Source of the DNA: Streptomyces caatingaensis
GTDB taxonomy: Bacteria > Actinomycetota > Actinomycetes > Streptomycetales > Streptomycetaceae
DNA: 64,000 nt
Direction of reading: 5' to 3'
Assembly: GCF_001187435.1 (NCBI RefSeq)
Contig: NZ_LFXA01000011.1
Span: 124,001 to 188,000, forward strand
In this document: piece by piece, positions 27,249-37,517 of the stretch
How the letters are laid out: every line of letters begins with the position of its first letter
Position numbering within the stretch: position 1 is the first letter of the stretch
Program-made: the position numbers and the translations under genes
The notes under the pieces: model-generated
What the model saw: only the letters and a program-made list of their open reading frames with translations
Databases searched by the model: none
What the model was told of the DNA's origin: nothing

Positions 27249-28862
27249 GTGAGCACTGCTTCGACTGCTTCGCCCCGCAAGCCCGTCGTACTCATCGCCG
27301 AAGAGCTCTCGCCCGCCACCGTCGACGCGCTGGGCCCGGACTTCGAGATCCGGCACTGCAACGGCGCGGACCGCGCCGAGCTGCTGTCCGCCGTCGCCGA
27401 CGTGGACGCGATCCTGGTGCGTTCCGCCACCCGCGTCGACGCGGAGGCGGTCGCCGCCGCCAAGCGGCTGCGGGTCGTCGCCCGCGCCGGCGTCGGCCTC
27501 GACAACGTGGACGTCGCCGCCGCCACCAAGGCCGGCGTCATGGTCGTCAACGCCCCGACGTCCAACATCGTCACCGCCGCCGAGCTCGCCTGCGGCCTGC
27601 TCATCGCCACCGCGCGCAACATCCCGCAGGCCAACTCCGCGCTGAAGAACGGCGAGTGGAAGCGCTCGAAGTACACCGGCGTGGAGCTCTCCGAGAAGAC
27701 CCTCGGCGTCGTGGGCCTGGGCCGCATCGGCGTGCTCGTCGCCCAGCGGATGTCGGCGTTCGGCATGAAGGTCGTCGCCTACGACCCGTATGTGCAGCCC
27801 GCGCGCGCCGCGCAGATGGGCGTCAAGCTCCTCTCCCTCGACGAACTGCTGGAGACGGCCGACTTCATCACCGTCCACCTCCCCAAGACCCCCGAGACGA
27901 TCGGTCTCATCGGCGACGAGGCGCTGCACAAGGTGAAGCCCTCCGTCCGCATCGTCAACGCCGCCCGCGGCGGCATCGTGGACGAGACGGCGCTCGCCGC
28001 GGCCCTCAAGGAGGGCCGGGTGGCCGGCGCCGGCCTCGACGTCTACGCGACCGAGCCCTGCACGGACTCCCCGCTCTTCGAGTTCGACAACGTCGTGGCC
28101 ACCCCGCACCTGGGCGCCTCGACGGGCGAGGCGCAGGAGAAGGCCGGCATCGCCGTCGCCAAGTCGGTGCGCCTGGCGCTCGCCGGCGAGCTGGTGCCGG
28201 ACGCGGTCAACGTCCAGGGCGGCGTGATCGCGGAGGACGTCAAGCCGGCGCTGCCGCTGGCCGAGAAGCTGGGCCGGATCTTCACGGCGCTGGCCGGCGA
28301 GGTCGCCGTCCGCCTCGACGTCGAGGTGTACGGCGAGCTGACCCAGCACGACGTCAAGGTGCTCGAACTGTCCGCCCTCAAGGGCGTCTTCGAGGACATC
28401 GTGGACGAGACGGTCTCCTATGTGAACGCCCCGCTCTTCGCCCAGGAGCGCGGTGTGGAGGTGCGGCTCACCACCGGCTCCGAGTCCTCGGAGCACCGCA
28501 ACGTCGTCACCGTGCGCGGCACGCTCGCGGGCGGCGACGAGGTCTCCATCTCGGGTACGCTCGCCGGCCCCAAGCACCTCCAGAAGATCGTCGCCGTCGG
28601 TGAGAACGGCGTCGACCTGGCCCTCGCCGACCACATGGCCTTCCTGCGCTACGTCGACCGCCCCGGCGTCGTCGGCGCGCTGGGCCGCATCCTCGGCGAG
28701 GCGGGGATCAACATCGCGGGCATGCAGGTCTCGCGGGCGGTCGAGGGCGGCGAGGCGCTGGTCGCGCTGACCGTGGACGAGTCGATCCCGCCGGCCGTGC
28801 TGACCGAGATCGCGGAGGAGATCGGCGCGGCGTCGGCGCGTGCCGTCAACCTCACGGACTGA
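27249..28862 (+). CDS. serA: D-3-phosphoglycerate dehydrogenase
   Basis: A 537-residue enzyme of the first step of serine synthesis, oxidising 3-phosphoglycerate with NAD+. The catalytic/NAD domain shows VARAGVGLDNVDV, the nucleotide-binding GLGRIG, NAARGGIVDE and ATPHLGAST; the intervening allosteric domain precedes a C-terminal ACT domain (YVDRPGVVGALGRILGE) that typically senses serine. Length fits the long actinobacterial form. GTG 27249 follows GAGGA. It stands alone between two terminators. Confidence 0.95.
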   Translation: MSTASTASPRKPVVLIAEELSPATVDALGPDFEIRHCNGADRAELLSAVADVDAILVRSATRVDAEAVAAAKRLRVVARAGVGLDNVDVAAATKAGVMVVNAPTSNIVTAAELACGLLIATARNIPQANSALKNGEWKRSKYTGVELSEKTLGVVGLGRIGVLVAQRMSAFGMKVVAYDPYVQPARAAQMGVKLLSLDELLETADFITVHLPKTPETIGLIGDEALHKVKPSVRIVNAARGGIVDETALAAALKEGRVAGAGLDVYATEPCTDSPLFEFDNVVATPHLGASTGEAQEKAGIAVAKSVRLALAGELVPDAVNVQGGVIAEDVKPALPLAEKLGRIFTALAGEVAVRLDVEVYGELTQHDVKVLELSALKGVFEDIVDETVSYVNAPLFAQERGVEVRLTTGSESSEHRNVVTVRGTLAGGDEVSISGTLAGPKHLQKIVAVGENGVDLALADHMAFLRYVDRPGVVGALGRILGEAGINIAGMQVSRAVEGGEALVALTVDESIPPAVLTEIAEEIGAASARAVNLTD

Positions 28863-28877
28863 GCGGTCCGTTCGCGG

Positions 28878-28908
28878 AAAGGCCCGGCTCTTGGAGCCGG
28901 GCCTTTTT
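28878..28908 (+). terminator. Intrinsic terminator after serA
   Basis: A perfect 13-bp stem (28878-28890 with 28894-28906), 3-nt loop and five T. It starts 16 bp after the serA stop and is the clearest terminator in this part of the window. Confidence 0.92.
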
Positions 28909-28923
28909 CGCGCCCGCGATTAG

Positions 28924-28937
28924 TTGTACGCTTCCAA
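28924..28937. promoter_or_regulatory. Candidate MarR operator upstream of the MFS exporter
   Basis: TTGTACGCTTCCAA is a 14-bp imperfect dyad (10 of 14 positions symmetric) inside a notably AT-rich island (28919-28955) just before the MFS-MarR pair. It is the only low-GC stretch locally, as expected for a promoter/operator. Confidence 0.35.
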
Positions 28938-28979
28938 TGATTTTGTTTCTCCAACTGTCCGTCCCTCCGGGAGGTTGGC

Positions 28980-30347
28980 ATGACGCCCGACCGCCGCTGG
29001 CTCGTCCTCGGCATCTGCTGCTCGGCGCTGTTGCTGGTCAGCCTGGACAACACGATCCTCAACGTCGCCCTGCCCTCGCTGCGCACGAGCCTGCACGCCT
29101 CGGTCTCCGGGCTCCAGTGGACGATCGACGCGTATGTCGTCGTGCTGGCCTCGCTGTTGATGCTGTCCGGCTCGATGGCCGACCGCTTCGGCCGCCGCCG
29201 GGTCTTCGTGACCGGCCTGGTGCTCTTCACCGCCGGCTCGACGCTGTGCAGCCTGGCGCCGGGGCTCGGCTGGCTGATCGCCTTCCGGGCGGTGCAGGCC
29301 GTCGGCGGCTCCATGCTCAACCCCGTGGCGATGTCGATCGTCACCAACATCTTCACCGATCCGCGGGAGAGGGCCCGGGCCATCGGCGTCTGGGGCGGGG
29401 TCGTGGGCCTCAGCATGGCCGCCGGGCCGATCGTCGGCGGCGCCCTGGTGGGGTCGGTGGGCTGGCGCTCGGTCTTCTGGATCAACGTGCCGGTCGGGCT
29501 GGTGGCGTTGGCGCTGACCCTGCGGTTCGTCCCCGAGTCCCGGGCGCCGCGGCCGCGCCGCTTCGACCCGGCCGGGCAGGTGCTGATGATCGTGCTGCTC
29601 GGCTCGCTCACGTACGGGATCATCGAGGGCGCGCCGGTGCTCTTCGCCGTCGCGGCGGCCGCCCTCGTGGCGCTGCTCGTCGTCGAGACCCGGCGGGCCG
29701 AACCGCTCGTCGAGCCGCGGCTGTTCCGCAGCGCGCCGCTGGCCGGGGCGACGGTCACGGCGGTGTGCGCCTTCGCGGCGCTGTCCGGCTTCCTCTTCCT
29801 CACCATGCTCGACCTCCAGGAGGCGCGCGGGCTTTCGGCCCTCTCGGCAGGGGTGCACCTGTTGCCGATGGCGCTCCTGTGCCTGGTGCTCGCGCCGGTG
29901 TCCGGACGGCTGGTGGGCAGCCGCGGGCCGCGGCTGCCGCTCGTGGCGGCCGGGGTGCTGCTGACGGGCAGCGGCGTGCTCTTCGCGGCCTGCGGGGCCG
30001 CGTCGTCCGACGCGCTGCTGTTCGTGGCGTTCGTGCTCTTCGGGGCGGGCTTCGGCCTCGTCAACGCGCCCATCACGAACACGGCCGTCTCCGGCCTGCC
30101 GCGCTCCCGCGCCGGCGTGGCCGCCGCCCTGGCCTCCACCAGCCGGCAGGTCGGCACGTCCCTCGGGGTCGCGGTCGTGGGCGCGCACGTCGGGGCCGTG
30201 GGCTGGTGGATCATCACCGGCTGCGGGCTGGCCGTCCTCGCCCTCGGTACGATCACCACCGGCCGCTGGGCGGCACGGACCGCCGAACGGGCGGCGGCCC
30301 GCCTCGACTGCGACGGCTGTGAGAGGACCAGGGCGGTGACGGTGTGA
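28980..30347 (+). CDS. MFS multidrug exporter, DHA2 (14-TM) type
   Basis: A 455-residue drug:H+ antiporter-like protein. Motif D1/A-type features appear: LVSLDNTILNVALPSL in helix 1, SGSMADRFGRRRVF in the loop between helices 2 and 3, and GPIVGGALVGSVGWRSVFWINVPVG (motif C region) in helix 5. About 14 hydrophobic segments are seen. GGGAGG stands 5 nt before ATG 28980. Its stop overlaps the MarR start (GTGTGA), so the regulator and exporter are one unit, the usual layout for a self-controlled efflux system. The substrate is unknown. Confidence 0.88.
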   Translation: MTPDRRWLVLGICCSALLLVSLDNTILNVALPSLRTSLHASVSGLQWTIDAYVVVLASLLMLSGSMADRFGRRRVFVTGLVLFTAGSTLCSLAPGLGWLIAFRAVQAVGGSMLNPVAMSIVTNIFTDPRERARAIGVWGGVVGLSMAAGPIVGGALVGSVGWRSVFWINVPVGLVALALTLRFVPESRAPRPRRFDPAGQVLMIVLLGSLTYGIIEGAPVLFAVAAAALVALLVVETRRAEPLVEPRLFRSAPLAGATVTAVCAFAALSGFLFLTMLDLQEARGLSALSAGVHLLPMALLCLVLAPVSGRLVGSRGPRLPLVAAGVLLTGSGVLFAACGAASSDALLFVAFVLFGAGFGLVNAPITNTAVSGLPRSRAGVAAALASTSRQVGTSLGVAVVGAHVGAVGWWIITGCGLAVLALGTITTGRWAARTAERAAARLDCDGCERTRAVTV

Positions 30348-30772
30348 CGAAGGACGAGGCGGCGCGGCGGGCGTGGAGCAGCCTGCGCGAGATCGTCCTC
30401 GGCGGCAACGAGCGCCGCAAGGAGGTCGTCGACGCGCTCGGCATGAGCTTCTTCCGGGTGAAGGCGCTGCGGAGGATCGCCAAGGGGCCGTTGACGCTGC
30501 GGGAGCTGGCGGATGCGCTCGCCACGGACCGGCCGTACACGACGCTCGTCGTGGACGACCTGGCCCGTCGGGGCCTCGTCGTCCGCTCCGAGAATCCGGT
30601 GGACCGGCGGTCGAAGATCGTCTCCGTGACGGAGGAGGGGAGGGGGGCGGCCGAGCGGGCCGAGGCGATCCTGAGCGCGCCGCCGCCTGCTCTTCTCGCC
30701 CTTGGAGAGGGCGAGTTGGCGGAGCTGGAGCGGCTTGCGGCGCGGTTGGCCTCGCTCGCGAGGGAGGGGTGA
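30344..30772 (+). CDS. MarR-family transcriptional regulator
   Basis: A 142-residue winged-helix protein. The core reads LRRIAKGPLTLRELADALA, then TTLVVDDLARRGLV and the wing DRRSKIVSVTEEG, all typical of MarR. GTG 30344 overlaps the MFS stop codon by 4 bp, so translation is coupled. It most likely represses the MFS gene in response to an exported compound. Confidence 0.85.
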   Translation: MTKDEAARRAWSSLREIVLGGNERRKEVVDALGMSFFRVKALRRIAKGPLTLRELADALATDRPYTTLVVDDLARRGLVVRSENPVDRRSKIVSVTEEGRGAAERAEAILSAPPPALLALGEGELAELERLAARLASLAREG

Positions 30773-30895
30773 GGGTTGTGGGAGGGGCTGGGGCGAACCC
30801 CCCGGCGGCCGGCGGAGGCCAGGTGCATGGACGGGACCGCTGGATTCCGGTCTAATGGTTGCCTGAGGATACCAGTCCGCCGCCCGGAGGTCGCC

Positions 30896-32104
30896 ATGAC
30901 CGAAACCGCGCACAAACCGGCCCCCACCCTCACCTGGCCCCAGAGCCGCCACTGTCCCTACGCCCCGCCCCCCGCCTACCCCACCCCGGGCGAGGACGCC
31001 CCGCTCAACCGGATGCGGCTCTTCGACGGCCGCGAGGTCTGGCTCGTCACCGGGCACGCGGAGACCAGGGCCCTGCTCACCGATCCGAGGATCTCGGCCG
31101 ACCGGCAGCGCGCCGACTTCCCCGTGCTGCTGCCGCGCAACCGGGACCAGCGATCGGTGGACCTGCCCCTGCTCGGCACCGACGACCCCCGCCACAACGA
31201 GCAGCGCAGGATGCTCATTCCGGGCTTCGGGCTGAAGAGGATCGCCGCCCTGCGGCCGGACATCGAGCGCACGGTCGGCACCCTCCTCGACCGCATGCTC
31301 GCCGCCGGCCCGGGGGCCGACCTCGTCGCCGCCTACGCCCTGCCCCTCCCCTCCATGGTCATCTGCGCACTGCTCGGAGTGCCCTACGCCGACCACGAGT
31401 TCTTCGAACGCTGCTCGCGGACGCTGCTCCTGGCCGAGGATGCGGACGAGGCGAACGCCGCCCGCGAGGAACTCCGGGCGTACCTGCGCCGGTTGCTGGA
31501 GGACAAGCGCGGCACCCCGGGCGGGGGGCTCCTCGACGGGCTGGTCAACGAGCAGTTGGCCGACGGCCGCGTCGACCGCGAGGAACTGGTGATGATGGCG
31601 CTGCTGCTGCTCATCGCCGGGCACGAGACCACGGCCAACATGATCTCCCTCGGGACCTACGCCCTGCTCCGGCACCCCGGCCAGCTGGCCGCCCTGCGCG
31701 CGGACCCCGCGCTGATGCCCGGCGCCGTCGAGGAGTTGCTGCGCCTGCTGTCCATCGCCGACGGGATGGTGCGGGTGGCCACCGAGGACGTCGAGGTGGG
31801 CGGGGTGACCGTCCGGGCGGGGGAGGGGCTGGTGTTCGCCACCCCGTCCGCCAACCGCGACCCGGCCGTCTACGAGGACCCCGGCGCCCTCGACGTCCGC
31901 CGCTCCGCGCGGCATCATGTGGCCTTCGGCTACGGCGTCCACCAGTGCCTGGGCCAGAACCTGGCCCGCGCCGAGCTGGAAATCGCCTTCTCGTCCCTGT
32001 TTGCCCGTATCCCCACGCTGCGGCTCGCCGTTGCCCCGGATGAGGTGCGCGCCAAGCCCGGCGGCACCGTCCAAGGACTGTTCGCCCTCCCGGTCACCTG
32101 GTGA
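30896..32104 (+). CDS. Cytochrome P450 (CYP105-like)
   Basis: A 402-residue soluble bacterial P450. The I-helix oxygen-binding motif is AGHETTANM, the K-helix ExxR is EELLR, and the heme loop is FGYGVHQCLGQNLAR with axial ligand C351. Streptomyces enzymes of this type hydroxylate xenobiotics or secondary metabolites; the substrate is not predictable. CGGAGG lies 5 nt before ATG 30896. The adjacent ferredoxin gene starts 20 bp after its stop and is the likely electron donor. Confidence 0.92.
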   Translation: MTETAHKPAPTLTWPQSRHCPYAPPPAYPTPGEDAPLNRMRLFDGREVWLVTGHAETRALLTDPRISADRQRADFPVLLPRNRDQRSVDLPLLGTDDPRHNEQRRMLIPGFGLKRIAALRPDIERTVGTLLDRMLAAGPGADLVAAYALPLPSMVICALLGVPYADHEFFERCSRTLLLAEDADEANAAREELRAYLRRLLEDKRGTPGGGLLDGLVNEQLADGRVDREELVMMALLLLIAGHETTANMISLGTYALLRHPGQLAALRADPALMPGAVEELLRLLSIADGMVRVATEDVEVGGVTVRAGEGLVFATPSANRDPAVYEDPGALDVRRSARHHVAFGYGVHQCLGQNLARAELEIAFSSLFARIPTLRLAVAPDEVRAKPGGTVQGLFALPVTW

Positions 32105-32124
32105 CCACGGAACGGAGTACGACC

Positions 32125-32319
32125 ATGCGTGTCAGCATCGATTCGGATCTCTGCATCGGCTCGGGCCAGTGCGCCCTCACCGCACCGGCCGTGTTCGACT
32201 CGGACGACGACGGGTTCGGCCTCGTCCGGCCGGGCAGCGAGGACGGGCGCGGCGACCCGATGGTCAAGGAGGCGGTACGGGCCTGTCCGGTGCAGGCGAT
32301 CACCTTCGCGGAGGAGTAG
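32125..32319 (+). CDS. 3Fe-4S ferredoxin
   Basis: A 64-residue acidic ferredoxin. Cysteines C10 and C16 (LCIGSGQC) and C54 (RACPVQAI) give the three-ligand pattern of P450-associated [3Fe-4S] ferredoxins such as SoyB-type proteins. ATG 32125 has GGAG at good spacing; an in-frame GTG 32101 overlaps the P450 stop and is an alternative. It should carry electrons from a ferredoxin reductase to the upstream P450; no reductase gene is in the window. Confidence 0.92.
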   Translation: MRVSIDSDLCIGSGQCALTAPAVFDSDDDGFGLVRPGSEDGRGDPMVKEAVRACPVQAITFAEE

Positions 32320-32325
32320 CCCCCT

Positions 32326-32355
32326 GGGGGAGGGCGCCGTACGGCACCCTCCCCC
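32326..32355. terminator. Bidirectional terminator hairpin
   Basis: GGGGGAGGG (32326-32334) pairs with CCCTCCCCC (32347-32355), with a self-complementary GCCGTACGGC core. It separates the convergent ferredoxin and beta-lactamase-like genes. Confidence 0.75.
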
Positions 32356-32363
32356 GGGCGCCG

Positions 32364-33269
32364 TCACGCCTGCGGCGGCATGACCTCCTGCGGGTGGGCC
32401 GGCGGGGCGATGACGCCGCCCCGCACCGCCGGGTTGACGTCCCGGTGGACCGCCCGCGCCACCGCCTGGATGGCGTCGATGCCGCCCTGCCAGGTGCGGT
32501 TGCCGTGGGTGAGCACGGACAGCGTGTACGTACGCCCGCCCGTGGTGAAGGCGCCGATGCTGTGCACCCGCCACAGCCCGTCCTTGCTGCGCTGCAGCCA
32601 GCCGTTCTTGACGTGGACCCTGGTGCCCTTGGGGGCGCCGGCCGGGGTGCCCCAGCGCTGCGAGGCGACGACCTTGTTCATCAAGTCCAGCGCGTAGGCG
32701 CGGGACGTGTCGTTCAGCAGCTTGTTGCGGCCGGTGAACAGGGCGAGGAGCTTCTGTTCGTCGCGGGCCGTGATCTGGGTCGTGCCCCAGGTCTGGTTCG
32801 GGACGGTCCGCGTCATCCCGGCCGCCTCGACGAACCGGGTGATCTTCGCCGTGGTGAGCTGGTTGCGCAGCGCCGTCGTGGAGTCGTTGTCCGACTCCGT
32901 GATCATCTTCTTGGCGAGGGTCTTCTCCCGGGAGGTCAGCGACCGCTTGTGCCGCTCCGCGTCCCACAGCAGCGTCCCGAGCACGATCGGTTTGAAGACG
33001 CTCGCGGAGTCGAAGCGCCGGTCCGCGTCGTACGTGCACGTCGTCTTCGTCGCCGGGTCGCTGAACGCGACGCCGGTCTTCCCCGCCCGGCCGCGCAGCG
33101 CCGCCGTGATGTCCTTGGTCAGCTTCTCCGCGAGGCCCTTCTTCGCGGACGTGCAGACGACCCCGGGGCCGGCGGCCGCGGCCGGCTCAGCCATGGCGAG
33201 CGGCGCGGCGAGCGCCCCCACGGCCACCGCGGCGGTCAGGGCGCGGCGGGGTATCGGGTGGTGAGTCAT
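32364..33269 (-). CDS. Secreted serine hydrolase of the class A beta-lactamase fold
   Basis: A 301-residue exported protein with a signal peptide (residues 1-33, ending AMAEPAAAAG). The three penicillin-recognition motifs are present: S90-V-F-K93, S126-D127-N128 and K221-N-G223 (KTG-like). The mutated KNG and the lack of an obvious E166 loop suggest a peptidase-like or weak lactamase. GGGGGAA lies 7 nt before the ATG. It is transcribed in the same direction as the PucR gene 117 bp upstream, but probably separately. Confidence 0.82.
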   Translation of the reverse strand: MTHHPIPRRALTAAVAVGALAAPLAMAEPAAAAGPGVVCTSAKKGLAEKLTKDITAALRGRAGKTGVAFSDPATKTTCTYDADRRFDSASVFKPIVLGTLLWDAERHKRSLTSREKTLAKKMITESDNDSTTALRNQLTTAKITRFVEAAGMTRTVPNQTWGTTQITARDEQKLLALFTGRNKLLNDTSRAYALDLMNKVVASQRWGTPAGAPKGTRVHVKNGWLQRSKDGLWRVHSIGAFTTGGRTYTLSVLTHGNRTWQGGIDAIQAVARAVHRDVNPAVRGGVIAPPAHPQEVMPPQA

Positions 33270-33386
33270 GGGTGGTTCCCCCCTGTGCTGGGTCGTGACG
33301 AGTCACCATGGGTGATCTCGAACCCCAGGACTCACACAGGAATCGCATAGTTGCACGAATGTGGTGCCGTGTTCGCCACACCGCCG

Positions 33387-34592
33387 TCACCCCAGCCGTG
33401 ACGCCTTCAAGGTCATGTGCAGCAGCAGCCGGTCCTCGCCGTTGTCCAGGTCGAGGCCCGTCAGCTGTTCCACCCGGGACAGCCGGTAGTAGAGCGTCTG
33501 CCGGTGGATGCCGAGGACCGCGGCGGCGCGGCCCGCCTGGCCCGCGCAGTCCAGGTACATCTCGGCGGTGCGCGCGAGTTCGGCGTGCGGCCGTTCCAGC
33601 AGCGGCCGTACCGCCGGGTCGGCCGCCCGGTCCTGCGGCAGCCCGGTCAGCACCCGGTACGGGCCCAGCCCGCCCCACTCGGCCAGCGGACCCAGCCGGC
33701 GCTCCGCGGCCGCCGCCCGCGCGGCGGACAGCGCCTCGGCCCACGCGTCCGTCAGCTCCGCCAGCCCCCGCCGCGGCGTGCCCATCCCGGCCGAGGCCGG
33801 TCCGCCGGCCCGGGGCGAGTGCAGCAGCCGGTCCGCCGCCGCGCGCGCCGGGGCCGGCGCGGTCAGCGCCCGCAGCCGCACCAGCGCGGCCAGCGCCGCC
33901 GAGCCGTCCGGCAGGCAGCCGGGCACCGCGCACAGCGCCGCCACCCCCGAGCGCGCCGCGAACGCCGACCCCGGCTGCTCGCCCGCCCCCTCGTCCTCGT
34001 CCGTCCGCCAGGGCGCCACCGCCACCACGGCCAGCGGCCCGTCCGCCGCCTGCCCCAGCCCCTCCCGCAGGGCGGCCCGCGCCGCGTCCCGGCCGCCCGG
34101 CCGGGCGGTCAGCAAGTCCCGCAGCAGCTCGCCCAGTTCGGCGCCCGCGCGCGCCTCGGCGGCCAGCAGGGCGCCGATCCGGGCCGCCGTCTCCATCGCC
34201 TGCGCCACCCGCGGATCCGCCGCCTCCGGCCGTACGTCCAGACCCGCCAGCTGCTCGTCGTCCAGCAGCCAGACGTAACCGTGCACCACGCCCCGGTGCC
34301 GCACCGGCAGACAGATCCGCCCCTTGAACACCCCCGCCGCCGGGTCCGGCGGGATCCGCAGCGGCGCCACCGCCCGCGCGATCCCGAACCCCTCGAACCA
34401 CGCCCGCACCGCGGCCGTCGACCGGCGTTGCAGGATCGACCGCGTCCGCACCGGGTCCATGGTCAGTTCCAGGTCGTCCTCGCCCCCGTGCGCCCCGAAC
34501 GCGATCAGGCCGAAATCCCGGTCCTCCAGCGTCGCGGGAACCCCGAAGATCGCCGAGATCTCGTCCACGAGCTGCTGATACTCGCCCCGCAT
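33387..34592 (-). CDS. PucR-family regulator, probable activator of proline catabolism
   Basis: A 401-residue regulator. The C-terminal helix-turn-helix is clear (AAAVLGIHRQTLYYRLSRVEQLTGLDLD), preceded by a GGDEF-like/CdaR middle region; the N-terminus (EYQQLVDEISAIFGVPATLEDRDF) is a probable sensory domain. GGGGGAC precedes the ATG. It is divergent from proline dehydrogenase across 190 bp, the arrangement of Streptomyces put regulators, so control of the proline genes is inferred from location. Confidence 0.85.
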   Translation of the reverse strand: MRGEYQQLVDEISAIFGVPATLEDRDFGLIAFGAHGGEDDLELTMDPVRTRSILQRRSTAAVRAWFEGFGIARAVAPLRIPPDPAAGVFKGRICLPVRHRGVVHGYVWLLDDEQLAGLDVRPEAADPRVAQAMETAARIGALLAAEARAGAELGELLRDLLTARPGGRDAARAALREGLGQAADGPLAVVAVAPWRTDEDEGAGEQPGSAFAARSGVAALCAVPGCLPDGSAALAALVRLRALTAPAPARAAADRLLHSPRAGGPASAGMGTPRRGLAELTDAWAEALSAARAAAAERRLGPLAEWGGLGPYRVLTGLPQDRAADPAVRPLLERPHAELARTAEMYLDCAGQAGRAAAVLGIHRQTLYYRLSRVEQLTGLDLDNGEDRLLLHMTLKASRLG

Positions 34593-34678
34593 GGGCGTCC
34601 CCCGTTCACTTCCGTACGTCCCCGTCGCCGTGGCCCCCATTGTCATACATCTGTCTGAGATCCCGGCCACGGATGCGT

Positions 34679-34719
34679 GACAGCTGTCGATGGCTGCGCG
34701 CGGACGCCCTCTCTAGGTT
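34679..34719 (+). promoter_or_regulatory. Putative put promoter with palindrome
   Basis: GACAGCTGTC (34679-34688) is a perfect 10-bp palindrome. Just downstream, TGGCTG (34691-34696), a 17-bp spacer and TAGGTT (34714-34719) resemble a vegetative promoter for the proline dehydrogenase gene. The palindrome is a plausible regulator site just upstream of the -35. Confidence 0.5.
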
Positions 34720-34782
34720 TCACGATGAGTTACGTATGCCGTCTCCCGTCGTGGCGTCGGCCGTTCATCGTGGAGGTGCCCC

Positions 34783-35709
34783 GTGCTGGGTCCCGTGCTG
34801 CTCGCCGCGTCACGCAGCGACGTCATCCGCCGTATCGTGTCGGCCGCCCCGGTCACACGTCCGGTGGTTGACCGTTTCATTGCCGGTGAGGTCCTGGACG
34901 AATCCATGGCCGCGGTGCGGAAGCTGGACCAGCAGGGCCTGGAGGTCACCCTCGACCACCTCGGCGAGGACATCACCGACCGCTCCGAGGCGCTGCGCAC
35001 CCGCGACGCCTACCTCGCGCTCGCCAAGGCGCTGGGCGCCGAGGGCCTGGGCGGGCGCGCCGAGATGTCGGTGAAGCTGTCCGCCTTCGGGCAGGCGCTC
35101 CCCGGCGGCCACGACATAGCCCTCGCCAACGTCACCCCCGTCGTCGAGGCCGCCGCCGAGGCCGGCACCACCGTGACCCTCGACATGGAGGACCACACCA
35201 CCGTCGACTCCACGCTCGCCATCCTCGCCGAGCTGCGGAAGCGCTTCCCGCAGACCGGTGCCGTGCTCCAGTCGTACCTCTTCCGCACCGAGGACGACTG
35301 CCGCGCCCTGGCCGGCGAGGGCTCCCGGGTCCGCCTGGTCAAGGGCGCCTACAAGGAGCCCGCCTCCGTCGCGTACCAGGACAAGCGCGAGGTCGACCTC
35401 GCCTATGTGCGCTGCCTGAAGATCCTCATGGCGGGCAAGGGCTACCCCATGATCGGATCGCACGACCCGCGGATGGTCGCCATCGCCCAGGAACTCGGCC
35501 GCCGCCACGGGCGCACACTGGACGCGTACGAGTTCCAGATGCTGTACGGCATCCGTGAGGCCGAGCAGCAGCGGCTCGTCGCCGAGGGTCACCGCATGCG
35601 GGTGTACATCCCGTACGGCACCGACTGGTACGGCTACTTCATGCGGCGGCTCGCCGAGCGCCCGGCGAACCTCACGTTCTTCCTGCGCTCGCTGGCGACG
35701 CGCGGCTAG
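34783..35709 (+). CDS. Proline dehydrogenase
   Basis: A 308-residue monofunctional FAD-dependent enzyme oxidising proline to pyrroline-5-carboxylate. The barrel shows EMSVKLSAFG, TLDMEDHTTVDSTL, RLVKGAYKEP, MIGSHDPRM, YEFQMLYGIRE and VYIPYGTDWYGYFMRRLAERP, the last with flavin- and proline-contacting residues. GTG 34783 follows GGAGG. It begins the put unit with P5C dehydrogenase 107 bp downstream. Confidence 0.95.
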   Translation: MLGPVLLAASRSDVIRRIVSAAPVTRPVVDRFIAGEVLDESMAAVRKLDQQGLEVTLDHLGEDITDRSEALRTRDAYLALAKALGAEGLGGRAEMSVKLSAFGQALPGGHDIALANVTPVVEAAAEAGTTVTLDMEDHTTVDSTLAILAELRKRFPQTGAVLQSYLFRTEDDCRALAGEGSRVRLVKGAYKEPASVAYQDKREVDLAYVRCLKILMAGKGYPMIGSHDPRMVAIAQELGRRHGRTLDAYEFQMLYGIREAEQQRLVAEGHRMRVYIPYGTDWYGYFMRRLAERPANLTFFLRSLATRG

Positions 35710-35816
35710 ACCCGGCGCGCGGCCGGCCGCCACGCGCGGGCGGCCGCGCCACGCGACCCGCGGCCGACGGGCCGCCGTCACCCCGACCCCGACAACCCGA
35801 CTAAGGAGACAAGGCC

Positions 35817-37448
<1,632 letters not shown>

Positions 37449-37474
37449 CCTTCGCCCTCCGGTACGCCGTCCGG

Positions 37475-37513
37475 TACGCCGCCGCCCCGGTCCCGCGCCG
37501 GGGCGGCGGCGTA
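37475..37513. terminator. Strong bidirectional terminator between pruA and NUDIX gene
   Basis: A 16-bp perfect stem (37475-37490 with 37498-37513) with a 7-nt loop, ending TA on one side and starting TA on the other. It separates two convergent genes. Confidence 0.85.
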
Positions 37514-37517
37514 TCCG

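Noticed and set aside
37449..37517. CRISPR or short-repeat array near pruA
   Set aside because: The repeats are the arms of a single terminator hairpin.
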